A program made the translations under genes and the position numbers. From Ursus arctos (lineage: Eukaryota; Chordata; Mammalia; Carnivora; Ursidae): DNA of 64,000 nt. Location of the stretch: the NCBI RefSeq assembly GCF_023065955.2, contig NW_026622997.1, forward strand, positions 11,022,001-11,086,000, in the 5' to 3' direction. The notes under the pieces are model-generated. The model saw only the letters and a list, made by a program, of their open reading frames with translations, did no database searches and was not told the DNA's origin. The first letter of the stretch is position 1. Each line of letters begins with the position of its first letter. Below are positions 11,899 through 23,759 of the stretch, piece after piece.

Positions 11899-11945
11899 AC
11901 ACACACACGTGCACACACACACACACACACATACATATATACGCA
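11899..11945. repeat. (CA)n dinucleotide microsatellite, interrupted
   Basis: acacacac with a gtg interruption, then a clean (AC) run and a short atac/atat extension. A typical mammalian microsatellite. Confidence 0.95.
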
Positions 11946-12027
11946 CATGCACATAGTCCATCTATATCATAGAAAGAATATGGCTTCAGAATTAGACACC
12001 CCTGAATAAGCAATCATGCCATTAGGT

Positions 12028-12125
12028 TGCTCTGTTCATCTGAGTTATTTAGTCTCTGTGCGTCCCAGCTAACTCATCTGTGAAATAAGACGCGTACCTC
12101 ATAGGGTTATGAGGAAATGGAAGTG
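12028..12125 (+). mobile_element. MIR SINE fragment
   Basis: MIR-like order: 'gagttatttagtctctgtgc', 'ctaactcatctgtgaaataa', 'cgtacctcatagggttatga'. The left part of the element is not recognisable. Confidence 0.6.
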
Positions 12126-12357
12126 AACTAAGAGAGCATTTCTGGTGTGCCTTTCCTTCATCTCCTCATTCAGCTTCCTAAAAATATTCCAGACCCTGTC
12201 TAACCTGTTTCCATGTGCTCTCAGGGTATGGCCCTTGCTAACCAGTCTCTTTTTTAGGCTGATATTTGGGTGGTCCTGCCTATATGTGAAAGCACTTTCC
12301 CATAAGGATTCACTCAAGCCCCAGTGCCTCCACATCAAGTGGGATGGATATGCTATT

Positions 12358-12460
12358 TCCAGAGGAGGTCATTGAGGCAGACAGACAGGTGAAATGACCT
12401 TTCCACAGTCACCAAAATTCCAGTGTCAAGTCTGCCATCTCTTATGCTGGGACTCTGTTT
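12358..12460 (-). mobile_element. MIR SINE fragment, antisense
   Basis: Reads as the reverse complement of MIR: 'tgaggcagacagacaggtga', 'tgacctttccacagtcacc', 'agtgtcaagtctgcc'. Diverged. Confidence 0.5.
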
Positions 12461-13891
12461 CCATCCCGTTGCCTCCATTCTTCTGGAGGAGATCCCACCC
12501 ACCATGGGGTTTCTGGTTTGTTCTGCTGGGTGTAAGATATGCCTGAGAAGACAGCGACAATGAGATCTTTTTGTCACCAACTATGGGGCAGGGTGGGGGA
12601 GGTTGGAAGAGAAACTGAGGAGGAAGTCACTGTGGGCACAGAACCAGCCCCCAGGCCTTGCACACAATGACTTGGACGGAAACAGATTCGCTTCTCAAAT
12701 TGATGAATTGGCAGATGGACACCCAGCTGCTGGGTGTTTCCATCCTGATTGAAAAGGCTGCGTGACATGGCCATGAGCAATAAACCAGAAAACTAGTCCT
12801 AAATAAGACCCTGTTCATACCTCAGCCCTTAAGAATTGTGCTTCTATAGACACGGCAATGCATGACAGAGTATGGGTAGACTAAGGCTGGTCTGGAATGA
12901 ATGCAAAGTTGTCATTTCATGAGTAAGGGAAAAGTCCCATGCGTCCCAAGATTTCTGAAAAAAGAAAAAGAGAAATTAATTCAGAAAATGTGAACAAAGA
13001 CAGAATAGAAGGGAAAAATTCTTAAGATTTGCTACTGGAGACTTCACTTTTAAGATTCATTTCAGCAAAACAAAAAGGAAAAGAAACATTATCTCTTTCA
13101 TGAACTATATAAAAGTAAATAGACCCATAAAAGGAGGTTAAAGAAAGAATCCAATCTACTTTCTCACCAAAGAATCTTTAAGAAGGAAATATGCTGCTTT
13201 TAACAATCCCCAAATCCCCAAATTCAAAAAGGTTTAGAAAGAGTTGTTACAACTACTTTGTTCGGAATTTAATTTTTGAGTTGAATCTATTTAATTTTTT
13301 AAAAACTCTGAATTTACAGAAAACAGATAAAATGATGAATAATAAAGACTATGATTGGTTTTATGTAACTGCTGTGTCCAGTACATGGCTAATATTGATG
13401 GCCTGGGTCACCATCCAGGCTCACAATTAAGACAGAATGACAGATCACCCACACCCATTCATCAGAAAAGTGGGAAGCCTCACCTCTTAAAAGCAGTAGA
13501 TGGCCACTGCCAAAAGCTGAAAAAAAGAAAAAGAAAAAAAAGAAAAAAAAAAAAAACAAGGAAAATCACACAATAAAACAAATGAAAATAGTCATTAAAC
13601 TCACATTATAGAAATATTCACTGTTAACATTGGGGAATGCCTTCCCATAGTTTTCTAGTTCTTATATCAATAAAATAAAGAAAGAAATAAGATTTAAATA
13701 TAACTACCATGGGAATATAAATAAATAATGTGAAAGATAAAGAAAATACATATAAAGTTGTACAATATGAGTGCATTTTATTTCATCTCTATCATACTTT
13801 ATCAGTCTCCTGCTATTACTCATGGAGATCTTCTCAGATATTTCCATTATAAAACCAACAAAGTTCTGTTTCTAAAGTTTGAAATAAATTT
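12461..13891. other. Unique sequence with an A-rich tract
   Basis: An A-rich run with scattered G lies at 13520-13556, giving a Lys-rich artefactual frame. Nothing else was recognised. Composition becomes very AT-rich after 12950. Confidence 0.45.
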
Positions 13892-14081
13892 TGGGGGGCA
13901 CCTGGGTGCTCAGTCAGTTAAGCGTCTGCCTTTGGCTCGGGTCACGATCCCAGGGTCCTGGGATCCAGCCCCACATCGGGCTCCCTGCTCAGCGGGGAGT
14001 CTGCTCCTCCCTCTCCCTCTGCCCCACCCCACCATTTGTGCTCTCTGTCTCTCAAATAAAATCTTAAAACAATAAAAAATA
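13892..14081 (+). mobile_element. Carnivore tRNA-derived SINE
   Basis: The head ggggggcacctgggtg, the tRNA-like body 'gttaagcgtctgcctttggc' and the CT-rich 3' part 'tctccctctgccccac' are present. The duplicated target aaataaattt occurs at 13882-13891 and 14082-14091. The 105-codon frame overlapping it is SINE-derived and not a gene. Confidence 0.92.
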
Positions 14082-14094
14082 AAATAAATTTAGG

Positions 14095-14915
14095 GTTTGT
14101 AACTTAGTTCAGCCACTATGGAAAGCAATATGAAGGCTTCTTAGAAAAATTATAAATAAAACTACCATATGAGTCAGCAATTCCTCTTTGGGGAATATAC
14201 CCAAAGGTGGTGAAAACACTAACTGGAAAAGATACTTGCACTCCCATGTTCCTAGCAACATTATTTACATTAGCCTGGACGCGGAAACAATGTAACTGTG
14301 GAATAATGGATAAAGAAGATGTGGTATATGTATGTATATATGCATATGTATGTAATATATGAATATTATTCAGCTACTTAAAAAAAGGAAATCCTGCCAT
14401 TTGCAACAACATGGGTGGATCTTGAAGGCATTAGGCTAAGTGAAATAAGTCAGACGGAGAAAGACAAATATTGTATGATCTCACTTACACGTGAAATCTG
14501 AAACAAAAAAATACCAAACTCATAGAAAAAGAGATCAGACTTGTGGTTACTAGAGGCAGGGGGGAGGGAGAGGGGGAATTGGAGGAAGGTGGTCAAAGGC
14601 ACAAACTTCCAGTTATAAGATAAATAAGTAGTGGAGGTATAGTGTATAACATGATGATTATAACTAAAACTGCTACATGATCTATAGGAAAGATGTTAAA
14701 AGAGTAAATCCTAAGAGTTCTCAGAAGGAGAATTTTTTCCTTTAATTTTTTTCTTCTTTATTTTCTTTTTATTGTATCAATATGAAAATTGAACGTTAGC
14801 TGAACTTATTGTGGTAATCATTTCACAATATATGTAAATTAAACCATCATGCTGTGTGCCTAAAACTTGTACGGTGATATATGCCAATTATTTTTCAATA
14901 AAACTGGAAAAAATA
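14095..14915 (+). mobile_element. LINE-1 ORF2 3' end and 3'UTR
   Basis: L1 landmarks in order: 'ttcagccactatggaaagca', 'ccaaaggtggtgaaaacact', 'ggataaagaagatgtggtat', 'cagctacttaaaaaaaggaaa', 'tgggtggatcttgaaggcat', 'taagtgaaataagtcagacg', then a 3'UTR that ends 'aataaaactggaaaa'. Multiple stops and small indels make ORF2 non-functional. Confidence 0.9.
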
Positions 14916-14989
14916 AATTTAGTCTCCTGACCCTAAGTGAAAAGAAAAACCAAAAAACTAAACAACCAAATTCCATGCCATGCTTATAC

Positions 14990-15100
14990 AAACTTCCCAT
15001 GTTATTTTAAACCCCAGGACCTTTGCATGTACTATTTCCTCCACCTTAAATGCTCCCTTCCTTCTGCTCATCTGACTACAAACTCCTGGCTTTTGGTGAA
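14990..15100 (+). mobile_element. L2 LINE fragment
   Basis: Matches an internal 3' part of L2: 'gacctttgcatgtactattt', 'cctccaccttaaatgctccc', 'ctgctcatctgactacaaac'. The terminal tail is absent. Confidence 0.65.
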
Positions 15101-15508
15101 GGGTGCTTGGCAATTCAGTCCCATATGTTTTTATTAGAGAAAACAAAACAAAACCTTACACTTCATTCCCAGAAGGGAACAATATCAGAAGCATAATTCC
15201 AGGTATTCTCTCCTTCCTAGCTCAGTGCTTCTAAGAGGTATCATGTAAAAATATAGCATTAGTGGACCCATCTATCTCCAGTGGATAGTTAATACTAAAG
15301 CTCAGACTTTCTTGTGACTTCCTTCTTTTGGACCTTTGCTTTAGTTGTACTTGATATTAGAGGAGACTGTCTATGGTCATATTTCTGACTAAGCAAATAC
15401 ACTTCAAACTCAGTTATCCTCTAACTGCAACCCACAGGTCCTCACATTAAGTCATAAGTGAGTGTTTTGATACCTATCTGATTTCTGTGCATGGGAATCT
15501 ATATAGCC
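15101..15508. other. Unique sequence, nothing recognised
   Basis: No gene or repeat recognised. The end of this segment forms the target site of the following SINE. Confidence 0.45.
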
Positions 15509-15749
15509 AGGGAACCTGGGTGGTTCAGTTGGTTGGGTGTAGGACTCTTGGTTTCAGCTCAGGTCATGATCTCAGGGTCATGACATTGGGTCCTGAATTG
15601 GGCTCTGGGTTCAGCCTGGAGTCTGCTTGAGATGCTCTCTCTTCCTCCCCCTTTGCCCTTCCCCTGACTCATGTGCGTACCCTCTCTCTCTCTTTCTCTT
15701 TCTCTAAAATAAATAAATAAATCTTAAAAAAAAAAAAAGAAAGAAAAGA
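15509..15749 (+). mobile_element. Carnivore tRNA-derived SINE (older, diverged)
   Basis: The head gggaacctgggtggttcagt, the lysine-tRNA-like body, a CT-rich tract (15680-15706) and a poly-A tail are all present. A diverged target duplication is visible: gaatctatatagcc before and aaatctgtatatgcc after. Body substitutions are more numerous than in the young copies. Confidence 0.88.
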
Positions 15750-15924
15750 AATCTGTATATGCCTCAGTGTTCAAAACTGATTTAGAACTCAGAAGTCTCC
15801 ATGAACCACACCCCTCATAACAGAATTAATCTTTTACACAACAAAAGTAATCTTTTACAAAATGAACCTTCAGTAGCCCTGAACACACTGAATCACAATT
15901 ATTTGTTTATATATGCATATTTCT

Positions 15925-16045
15925 TTTGAGTCTGAGAATTCCTTGGGGCAGAAACTATGTCTTATTTATCTTTTTATTTCCAGCATAGTACCTGACACAT
16001 AAGAGCCACTTAGCAAAAATTCGTTATATAAACAAATGGCAAATT
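15925..16045 (+). mobile_element. L2 LINE 3' end
   Basis: Tail motifs are recognisable: 'ccttggggcagaaactatgt', 'ttatttccagcatagtacct', 'gacacataagagccacttag'. Confidence 0.7.
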
Positions 16046-16144
16046 GTTATTAGTGTCACATATTTTAAGTAATCAGATCATTTTTTTATCCAGGTGGCTT
16101 CCTAGAAATATTGGATTATTATAATCATAAGAAGCCCCTATACC

Positions 16145-16318
16145 ATTGATTCTTACACTGTAGTAGGTTTCGGAATCATCAGGAACATAATACAATTGCT
16201 GGGCCACCAGAGTTTCTGATTAGCAGTCTGGGACCCCAGGATTTATATTTCTAACAAGCTCCTGAGTGATGGTGTTGCTGCTACTCTGGGGTCCCCGTTG
16301 TGAGAACCACCGCTCTAG
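16145..16318 (+). mobile_element. MER5A-like hAT-Charlie DNA transposon relic
   Basis: Near full-length order of MER5A motifs: 'gattcttacactgtagtagg', 'gaatcatcaggaacataata', 'agagtttctgattagcagtc', 'atttctaacaagctcctgag' and the terminal 'gttgtgagaaccaccgctc'. A further related scrap may continue to about 16425. Confidence 0.7.
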
Positions 16319-16425
16319 AGCAATATTTTCCAAGCTATCATCAGTATCACCTCTGGTGGTTGCTAAATTTCCAAATACCACTATGATATTCTGATTCAGA
16401 AAGGTGGACATGATTCTACTGCAGC

Positions 16426-16860
16426 AGATTTCGTGTGTGATTCTATTATAGTAAATCCATTCACAGACAAGTGGAAATCACTGCACTTGAGCCACACTCA
16501 CAGATAAACTTGGGAATGAGATGTAAAGAGTAATTTCCTGGCCATTGTTTTCTGTGACGTAACTGGATGATTGAGTAAATAAAACAATTTTCTGGGGAAA
16601 TCTACTCCATAATTTTGGATAAACTTTACTATTTAATCCCTGACTTCATCATACACCACATAGGACTCTGTTCTTCTGAACTTTCTCATCTAGACGTAGC
16701 AAACTTCAAAGTAACAATCTCTCAATCAACAAACATTAATTAGGTACCTATTAAGCAAGAATCACTGTGGAGGCCCCAACAGAGGAAGAAAGAAACAAAA
16801 CGTTTAGTTGTCTTATAGAAGGATCTCATCCGCTAGTTATGAAGATAAGAAGTAGATCTT
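16426..16860. other. Unique sequence, nothing recognised
   Basis: No gene recognised. The last 13 bases (agaagtagatctt at 16848-16860) are the target site copied by the next SINE. Confidence 0.45.
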
Positions 16861-17045
16861 ATTTTATTTATTTATTTGACAGAGATAGAGACAGCCAGAG
16901 AGAAAGGGAACACAAGCAGGGGGAGTGGGAGAGGAAGAAGCAGGCTCATAGCAGAGGAGCCTGATGTGGGGCTCGATCCCGTAACGCCGGGATCACGCCC
17001 TGAGCTGAAGGCAGACGCTTAACCGCTGTGCCACCCAGGCGCCCC
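16861..17045 (-). mobile_element. Young carnivore SINE (SINEC1 arctoid type), antisense
   Basis: Complete in antisense: the tail attttatttatttatttgac, 'gatagagacagccagagaga', 'gagaggaagaagcaggctca', 'gctcgatcccgtaacgccgg', and the head gccacccaggcgcccc. A perfect 12-bp duplication agaagtagatct (16848-16859 and 17046-17057) bounds it. Few differences from its siblings suggest recent insertion. Confidence 0.96.
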
Positions 17046-17058
17046 AGAAGTAGATCTA

Positions 17059-19604
17059 TTTTTTAAAAAGATAGCCAAAAATTCCGAATAACAAATGACA
17101 ATTATCAAAGAATGCAGGTAGGGAGTGCTGAAGTAACTTGAGGGGAACAGAGAATGGATATCTAAAGCTGGCAAAGTAAAGAGAAATCATCTGAAGGAGA
17201 AGGCACTGCACAGCAGCATCTAAAGAGAGAATTTGGGGAAGATTATGCCTACAATAAAGTTCCAAAGAGAGTTTGAAACCCAAGCCAATTGCAAAAGGAA
17301 AGTCCTAGTGATAGAAGTAGGACATCTTGACTTCTATAAAAACAGCAAGGGTATCTTTGTCAATTAGCTATTGGCTCTCTTCTGCAGATGACATTGCTCT
17401 GGAATAGTACGAATGAGTCCTCAGTGCCATCTGGCATTTTCTGGCTAAGAACAGCTCTTGTGCTGAAACGCAAAAATGGTAGCAGTGAAAATAGCACAGA
17501 GAAAATGGTGGTCTGTGTTTATTGACATGTCTTGGCATGGAGAAGTAGGAGTCAAGAACTGCTAGACTTTATAGAAACCACATTCAATTTGGTGAGCCCT
17601 GAGGCCCTGGAATGTCTTGCTCCACTAGGCAATAAAGTTATTCAGTAATTATTGCCTTTGGGAAAAAAGGTGCAAGTAGAAATTAAATAGGTCTCTGATG
17701 AATAATAGCCCTTGATTTAATTTTGAAGCAGCCATGTGTGTGACCACCCACCCTTTAATTTACTGGAGCAATAACACCAACAGGGGGTTCCTTAGTTATT
17801 GAAAATCTTGTAGAACTTTCTAAAAGAATCCTCTAAGACAATCTTCTATTCATCCCATTAGTGAATATGGGACCACATATGGAATCAGAAATAGAAAATA
17901 TTAAATATTTCTAAATCAAAGACAGGATGCACTAAAATAAGATAATTGCTTTAGTTCTTCACAAACATCAAGGGACTAGCTGTGGATAAACAGAGCATTG
18001 AAAAGGCAAGTCATTGTCTCGCTGATTTCATGCTTTTACAAAAGTTCTGCCCACACCTGCAGGTTTGGTTGAGGGATACGACCTGACCACGGTGTTTTTA
18101 CCGATAAACTAATTTGGGCAGCAGCACTGTAGGCAATAGTGAACACAACTCAACCTTGGTCAATCAGATTATCTTTCATAAAAAGTTGGATTGAGCACAC
18201 TGAATGATTGGGTCAGTTACTACCAGGAGCCAAGACAAAGTCATGTAGACTTGAGGCTGCTGGCCATGTTGAGCCATAAGCATGCGGAGGATCCAGTGTG
18301 TGCGAAACGAAATCCATGTGCTTGGTTTGAGAACATGTTTTATTAAGTATCGTGATCACCTTCAATGTTTTTTCCTTGATCAAAATGAATCTTTCCAGTT
18401 CTTAAGTGAATAAACATCACTGTAGGATCTAAATGGGGTCACACTGGCCCCTCTTAAAATTAGAGGTTCCTTGGAATACTGGATGAAATTGGCTGACAGC
18501 ACCCCAAGCTGTTCTGTAGCAATGGAATGAATGCTGTGGGCACTGGTTTTTTGTAACCACAAACTTTTCCAGGAATGTTTGTTCTTCCTCTATAATGATT
18601 AGAGAAATTTTCACAAAACATGACCATTCTACATATTCACATAGTCTCCAGGAGCATTAGTCATGGGCTCAGGATTCCTCCTGAATGTAGTGTGACACAA
18701 CTTTGGCAAAAGGCCTTTAACAAAGTCCTGTGAGAGGAAGCATGGCTAACAACCAACCCACTACAACTGGAGGCTATTTTCATCTCATGCTCAAATTCTT
18801 CAAGAGATTCTGTTGTAATTTCTGTGGAACTGTCTTCAAAAATATCTTTCCTATTCATCTCCTATCCCTGCCCCACCTTAACCTTCCAAATCCATTCTGG
18901 GCTGGACACCATTCTGTATTCCCCCACATAACCCACCAAGTATACTTTTATGTTTGAACATACATACTGTGGCTTGCTTGACATTTTTGAAACATTGAAT
19001 GATTTTTTCCTTATGGTATTTGCCCTCTTTCTCCCTTGTATCTGCTGCTCCCACTTACTCCCCCTACCCATATTCTGGATTCATTGCCTCAAGGAAGGAC
19101 AAAAGACAGAAATGGTCTGCTGACTTAGCTTTCGTATTTCCTAAAACCCCAATGAATTAAGGAAATTACATCAACACATCTCAATAGAAAGAGTTCTAGA
19201 GAGAGGTAAAATGTCTACAGGTCTCTCAAGAAGGAGAGACCCCATACCACTCTAAGGCGAGGCTTCCATGAACTAAATGGACCTCAAAGGGAGACAGTAC
19301 CTAAAGTGCTGAATTTCCTTTCTGGACCAACACCCCATAACAAAGGTCTATTGGACTTCCAGGGCAATGATGACACCAGCATTCATGAGGTGAGTAGACT
19401 GGCTTCTTTCCATATTCTGGGCAGCATGATTCTGTTGTGGGCCTAATCAGACAAAAGACTACAGTAGCAACTGAGATTACATTTTCTGCTTTCCTAATTG
19501 CAATAGAGTTTTGGATCAGAATTAAGTTCAAGGGAAGGAATTAAGTAAAGTAGAAGGTACGCTTTTCAAAACTGAGGCTTACAATGGCCGTATCAGTGTT
19601 CTAC
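17059..19604. other. Long unique stretch, nothing recognised
   Basis: About 2.5 kb with no repeat I can name. Minus-strand frames at 18380-18614 and 18661-18858 show no recognisable domain. An antisense AATAAA lies near 18340, but no poly-A stretch adjoins it, so a processed pseudogene is not supported. Confidence 0.4.
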
Positions 19605-19990
19605 AGTCTTTTTTTTTTTTTTATGGTGAATTTTTTTTTAATAATTTTTATTTTGTTATATTAGTCACCATACAGTACATCCCCAGTTTTTGATGCAATG
19701 TTCCATGATTCATTATTTGCATATAACACCCAGTGCACCATGCAATATGTGCCCTCCTTAATACCCATCACCGGCCTATCCCAATACCCCACCCCCCTCC
19801 GCTCTGAAGCCCTCAGTTTGTTTCCCAGAGTCCATAGTCTCTCATGGTTCATTCCCCTTTCTGTTTACCCCTCCCCCCTTTCTTCTTCCCTTTCTTCTCC
19901 TATCGATCTTCCTACTTCTTATGTTCCATAAATGAGTGAAACGATATGATAATTGTCTTTCTCTGCTTGACTTATTTCGCTTAGTCTTAT
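19605..19990 (-). mobile_element. Young carnivore LINE-1 3' end, antisense and 5'-truncated
   Basis: A T run at 19608-19622 (poly-A tail in antisense) is followed by 'tagtcaccatacagtacatc', 'gttccatgattcattatttg', 'cacccagtgcaccatgcaat', 'tgccctccttaatacccatc' and 'cttatttcgcttag'. This is the same 3'UTR seen at 37866-38930, 59001-59180 and 63268-63328. No target duplication could be read with confidence. Confidence 0.9.
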
Positions 19991-21089
19991 AACCAAGTAG
20001 AGTCTTGAGTGGGATTGGTTTATCTGTGTTCTCCTACAGACTCTCTGCAGCATGTGTTTTCTGTATTCTGGAAATGCTGCAGGCAAGTACACTTGCTTCC
20101 TGTATGAAGGATCAGGTTTCTTTTGGAAGTTGCTCACTTAACAATCTTTGTGGCACATGGTAAATTGGTTGGTGAGACAAAGGTCCTTCCGTGAGATGAT
20201 ACCATAGGCTGTTTTTAACTGCTAATCACAAATGGTTAAGAGAGGGTTCATATGGTTTGTTATCTAAATTTCTTTCATGTGTTTGCTTCCTTTTAAGACT
20301 GTCTTCTTTCTTGCTTTCTTCTTTCTAACAAGATCCTATTGTTATCTCCAGAAATAATATGTTAAGCAGTAGAAACATAGATAAGAGATGAGTAGCCTTT
20401 CAACAAAGAAATTCATTTTAAAAACACCACCATGGGGTGGGGCAATGTCTGGTGTAAGATGGTTGATTTGGCAAGTGAGTGTAATACCCTCTTTGCCAGA
20501 GATTCCACTAAAATGACAATGTTGGAGTGCAAGAAGAAATAAATCTGTAGCAATGAAGAAATTAGGAAGGAAGGTTGATTATAGATGAAAGACTTCAACA
20601 CATTTCTTGACTATGAAAACAGATGGCAATATGTCAATGGATGAGACAGAGCAGAAGAGCCAAAGTCCAAATGTGAGTATGAGGCGAATTTCAGGGGAAG
20701 CAGCTGCCAATTATCCTGGCAAAATACCAGTGAATGTCTAGGTGAAGGGTTAGTGATCCGCTCTTCCTCCCAACCCCCATACAAATGGATAGAACAAAGG
20801 GAACCAGGTTTTTACTTCCAGAAGTGAGAGGAAAAATAACTGGAGGCTCTTCTTTAAAGTAATGAATGAATTGGCTGAAGAGGGATTTGTATTTTAGTCT
20901 GAGTGTTGGTCTAAGAGTAAAGTTCTCCTTGTTCTGACATTTGGTGGGAGGAGATGAAATAGAATATAAAGGCTCATTCCGCATGTTCCCCACGTATACA
21001 TTCTAAAGCAAAATCTGCCTGTTAGCTAGCCTTGTGCATTCACATGGGGTTTCTTGTCTCCATTCCCATTTACCAGACAATCCTATCAA
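19991..21089. other. Unique sequence, nothing recognised
   Basis: No gene or named repeat recognised. The 100-codon minus-strand frame at 20691-20993 has no domain. Confidence 0.4.
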
Positions 21090-22430
21090 GAAGCATATCA
21101 ATCATAATTCAGAAGAAACCAACAATGGATAGTGATCATTAAGAAATCCTTCATTTATAAATATGAATGTGCAAACAAGATCACCAGATATTTGAGGAAA
21201 ATTACTAGAAGGAAATGAAAAAACCAAAATGCACAAAGTCCCAAGGAAAAAGAAATAATTCAGGAACTAGAAAGATATTTTTAAAGTATTTAATGAATAT
21301 CTTCAAAGATATTTGAGAAGACATTTTATTCCTAAAACAAGAATAGTATGATTGAAAGACAATTTATAAATTAAATATACAGTACCTAAAATATGAAATT
21401 CAATAGAAGGGCTGAAATATAAAGCCAAAAATCTCTCCTACAGTTTAAAGCAAGTAGCAGAGAGCAAACTTGAGGGATAAAGATAAAACGTATAGAGGAT
21501 TAACATAGGAGTTGCAGAAATCCACCAGTTGGCTAAGAGGAATTATAAAAAAAGAGAACAGAGAATGTGAATGGGAGAATTTTTTGAAGAAATAATAGGA
21601 TATTTCCTCGAATGGGAGAAAGGCAAATCCTTACATTTGATGAATCTATTGAGTACTGAGCAGGATGAATGAAAATAGCTACACAGCTAGCACATCCTTT
21701 TGAAATTTCAAAACACCAAAGATTGAAAAAAAATCACACAAACTTCTAGAGAAAAATACAAGGAACCACCCAACTTTTCGTTAGTCATGTTAAAATCAGA
21801 AGATAAAAAATCAACATTTTCAAAGTTCTATGGGGAAAAAATATTTTTAACCCATAATTCCGTGCCCAGTCAAACTCACATTGTGTGAGAGTAAAATAAA
21901 GATGTTTGCAGGCATTCAAAGACCCAGTTTATGTGCTATATTTCCTGTCTTGGGAGGTCTTCTGGGTATATATCCCAGTAAAAACGAGCAGAAGACCAAA
22001 AAGATGACATGGAATGTAGGACTGGCCTTGAATCCAGGAGGCCATTGAAAAGAAGCCCAAGGATGATGGCTGTGCAGCAGATCTAGACAACAGGTCCAGA
22101 TTAGAACATTCTGGAAAGGACCATATTGTGGGGGGCCATGAGAAGTTAAAGGGATTCTATATGATAGCAATTAGCATGATTGAAATGCTGGATACCCACG
22201 AGGTTGTCATGGAGACTATAGTTCTTTTGTTAGGTAAGAAAAGAGAATTTCAATTAGAAGTACCTGGTAAACATAAAGAAAAAAAAAAAGTCAGGTTCCA
22301 AAAATGAAGGGAAGAAAATACGACTTGATTTTGAGTGACTGATAAAATGGAAGAACAGAAAAACCCATATGACCTGAAGGCGAGAAACATTTTGCTTCGA
22401 GCACACAGGAGTCATGACATTAGACCTGTT
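21090..22430 (+). mobile_element. HAL1 / old L1 ORF1-like LINE relic
   Basis: A-rich strand with wording typical of HAL1 and old L1 5' parts: 'aattcaggaactagaaagat', 'aaatttcaaaacaccaaaga', 'cataattccgtgcccagtca' and 'caggcattcaaagacccag'. Frames are destroyed by stops. Boundaries are approximate, and the distinction between HAL1 and L1M ORF1 was not resolved. Confidence 0.55.
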
Positions 22431-22689
22431 GAGCAGGACATGTAAGCCTGAGCTCCTTCTTCGTCTCTGAAGTCAACATTGATATAGTCTTAACAATGTC
22501 AATGCTGCTTATTAGTTTTCCGGTTGTAGAATCCACAGAGAGAGAAAGCACAGAAAATTTAATTATCATCATAGAGTAGAATAGAAATGTTCTCAACTTG
22601 GACAAAGTGTAAAGCACACCTAGAGTTGCTAGAGGATGGGAGGCGGGAAGGCAGTGGGAGATGGAGTCTAGGGTAGGGGGTTATGATCC

Positions 22690-23038
22690 CAGGAGTGTCC
22701 AATCAAGAGATAGAGTTTATGAGTGAGAGTATCAGTTCCCAGGGGCTGGGGTTGGGGAATGTTGGTCGAAGGGTACAAAACTTTGCATTATCAGATGAAT
22801 AAGTCCTGGGGATTTAATGTACAGCAGGGTGGTTATAGTTAATAATACAGCATTATATATTTGAACATTGCTGAGAGAGTAGGTCTGAAACGTTCTGTCC
22901 ACAGAAATGGTAAGTATGTGGTGTGATAAAGGTGCGAGGTAGCTCTATAGTGATCATTTTGCACTGTGTAAGTGTATCAGATCAACATGCATACCTTAAG
23001 CTTACATGTCAATTATATTATAATAAAGCTGGAAAAAA
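22690..23038 (+). mobile_element. Old LINE-1 (L1M type) 3'UTR
   Basis: Shows 'cagttcccaggggctggggt', 'gtacagcagggtggttatag', 'ttaataatacagcattatat', 'aagtatgtggtgtgataaag', 'gatcattttgcactgtgtaa' and a terminal 'tataataaagctggaaaaaa', all typical of old L1 3' ends. Confidence 0.85.
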
Positions 23039-23434
23039 GAGATAAAGTTTATGGAATAATAAAAGGAGATTTATTATTAATATTCTTTGTCATAAAGGTA
23101 AAATACAATCACCAGAAATTGAAGGGACAAAAGAAGGTGAGTATGAACAACAAACTAAACCCTCATCTCCTATGGCAGTGGTCAATATTCTGGTCAAAAG
23201 GACCAGCTAGTTCTTTACTGCCAGCAGCAGAAGTCAGGATGACTAGTTTAAACAGAAAATAAATTCCTTATAGGGTATTGGATTCGGAGTCCCCTTAAAG
23301 CCTCACAGAACTGGTTACACAGTTTCACACAATGCGGAGCCCAGCTACATTGCAGGAGGGGCGCAGGAGCCCTAGCATTAAACCCATAGAGAAGGAAAAG
23401 CAAATGTTAGCTCCTTAGACAGCTCTGCAGTGAG
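23039..23434. other. Unique sequence, nothing recognised
   Basis: No gene recognised. A 96-codon frame at 22972-23262 begins in L1 sequence and is fortuitous. Confidence 0.45.
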
Positions 23435-23665
23435 TGTTTTTTGTTTTGTTTTGTTTTGTTTTGCTTTGTTTTGTTTTAGAGAAAGAGTGAGAGCATGCAT
23501 GAGCAGTGGGGGGAGAGGCAGAGGAAGTGGGAGAGAGAAAATCTTAAGCAGGCCCCAAGCCTGGCATGGAGCCCGAGGCAGGGCTCAATCTCACAACCCT
23601 GAGATCTTAACCTGAGTCAAAATCAAGAGTCCAGAGGCTTCATCAACTGAGCCACCCAGGGGCCC
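23435..23665 (-). mobile_element. Carnivore tRNA-derived SINE (older), antisense
   Basis: A (TTTTG)n tail (about 23438-23476) replaces the usual A-rich tail, followed by 'agagaaagagtgagagcatg', 'agcctggcatggagcccgag', 'cctgagatcttaacctgagt' and the head gccacccaggggcccc. Target duplication is weak (ctgcag on both sides). Confidence 0.85.
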
Positions 23666-23745
23666 CTGCAGCAAATGGTTTTGTATGGGACTGCTCTTAG
23701 GAAATCTCCCCACCTCCACCCCAACTGGTGGCACAGATTCCATAG

Positions 23746-23759
23746 CCCCCCCCCCCCCC
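23746..23759 (+). repeat. 14-base poly-C run
   Basis: Uninterrupted C homopolymer in otherwise unique sequence. Such runs are prone to length error in sequencing and to slippage. Confidence 0.95.

Noticed and set aside
18380..18858. Minus-strand frames with a nearby antisense AATAAA suggesting a processed pseudogene
   Set aside because: No poly-A stretch, target duplication or recognisable parent protein was found.
22972..23262. 96-codon Lys-rich frame
   Set aside because: It begins inside an L1 3'UTR and continues in A-rich sequence; no domain.
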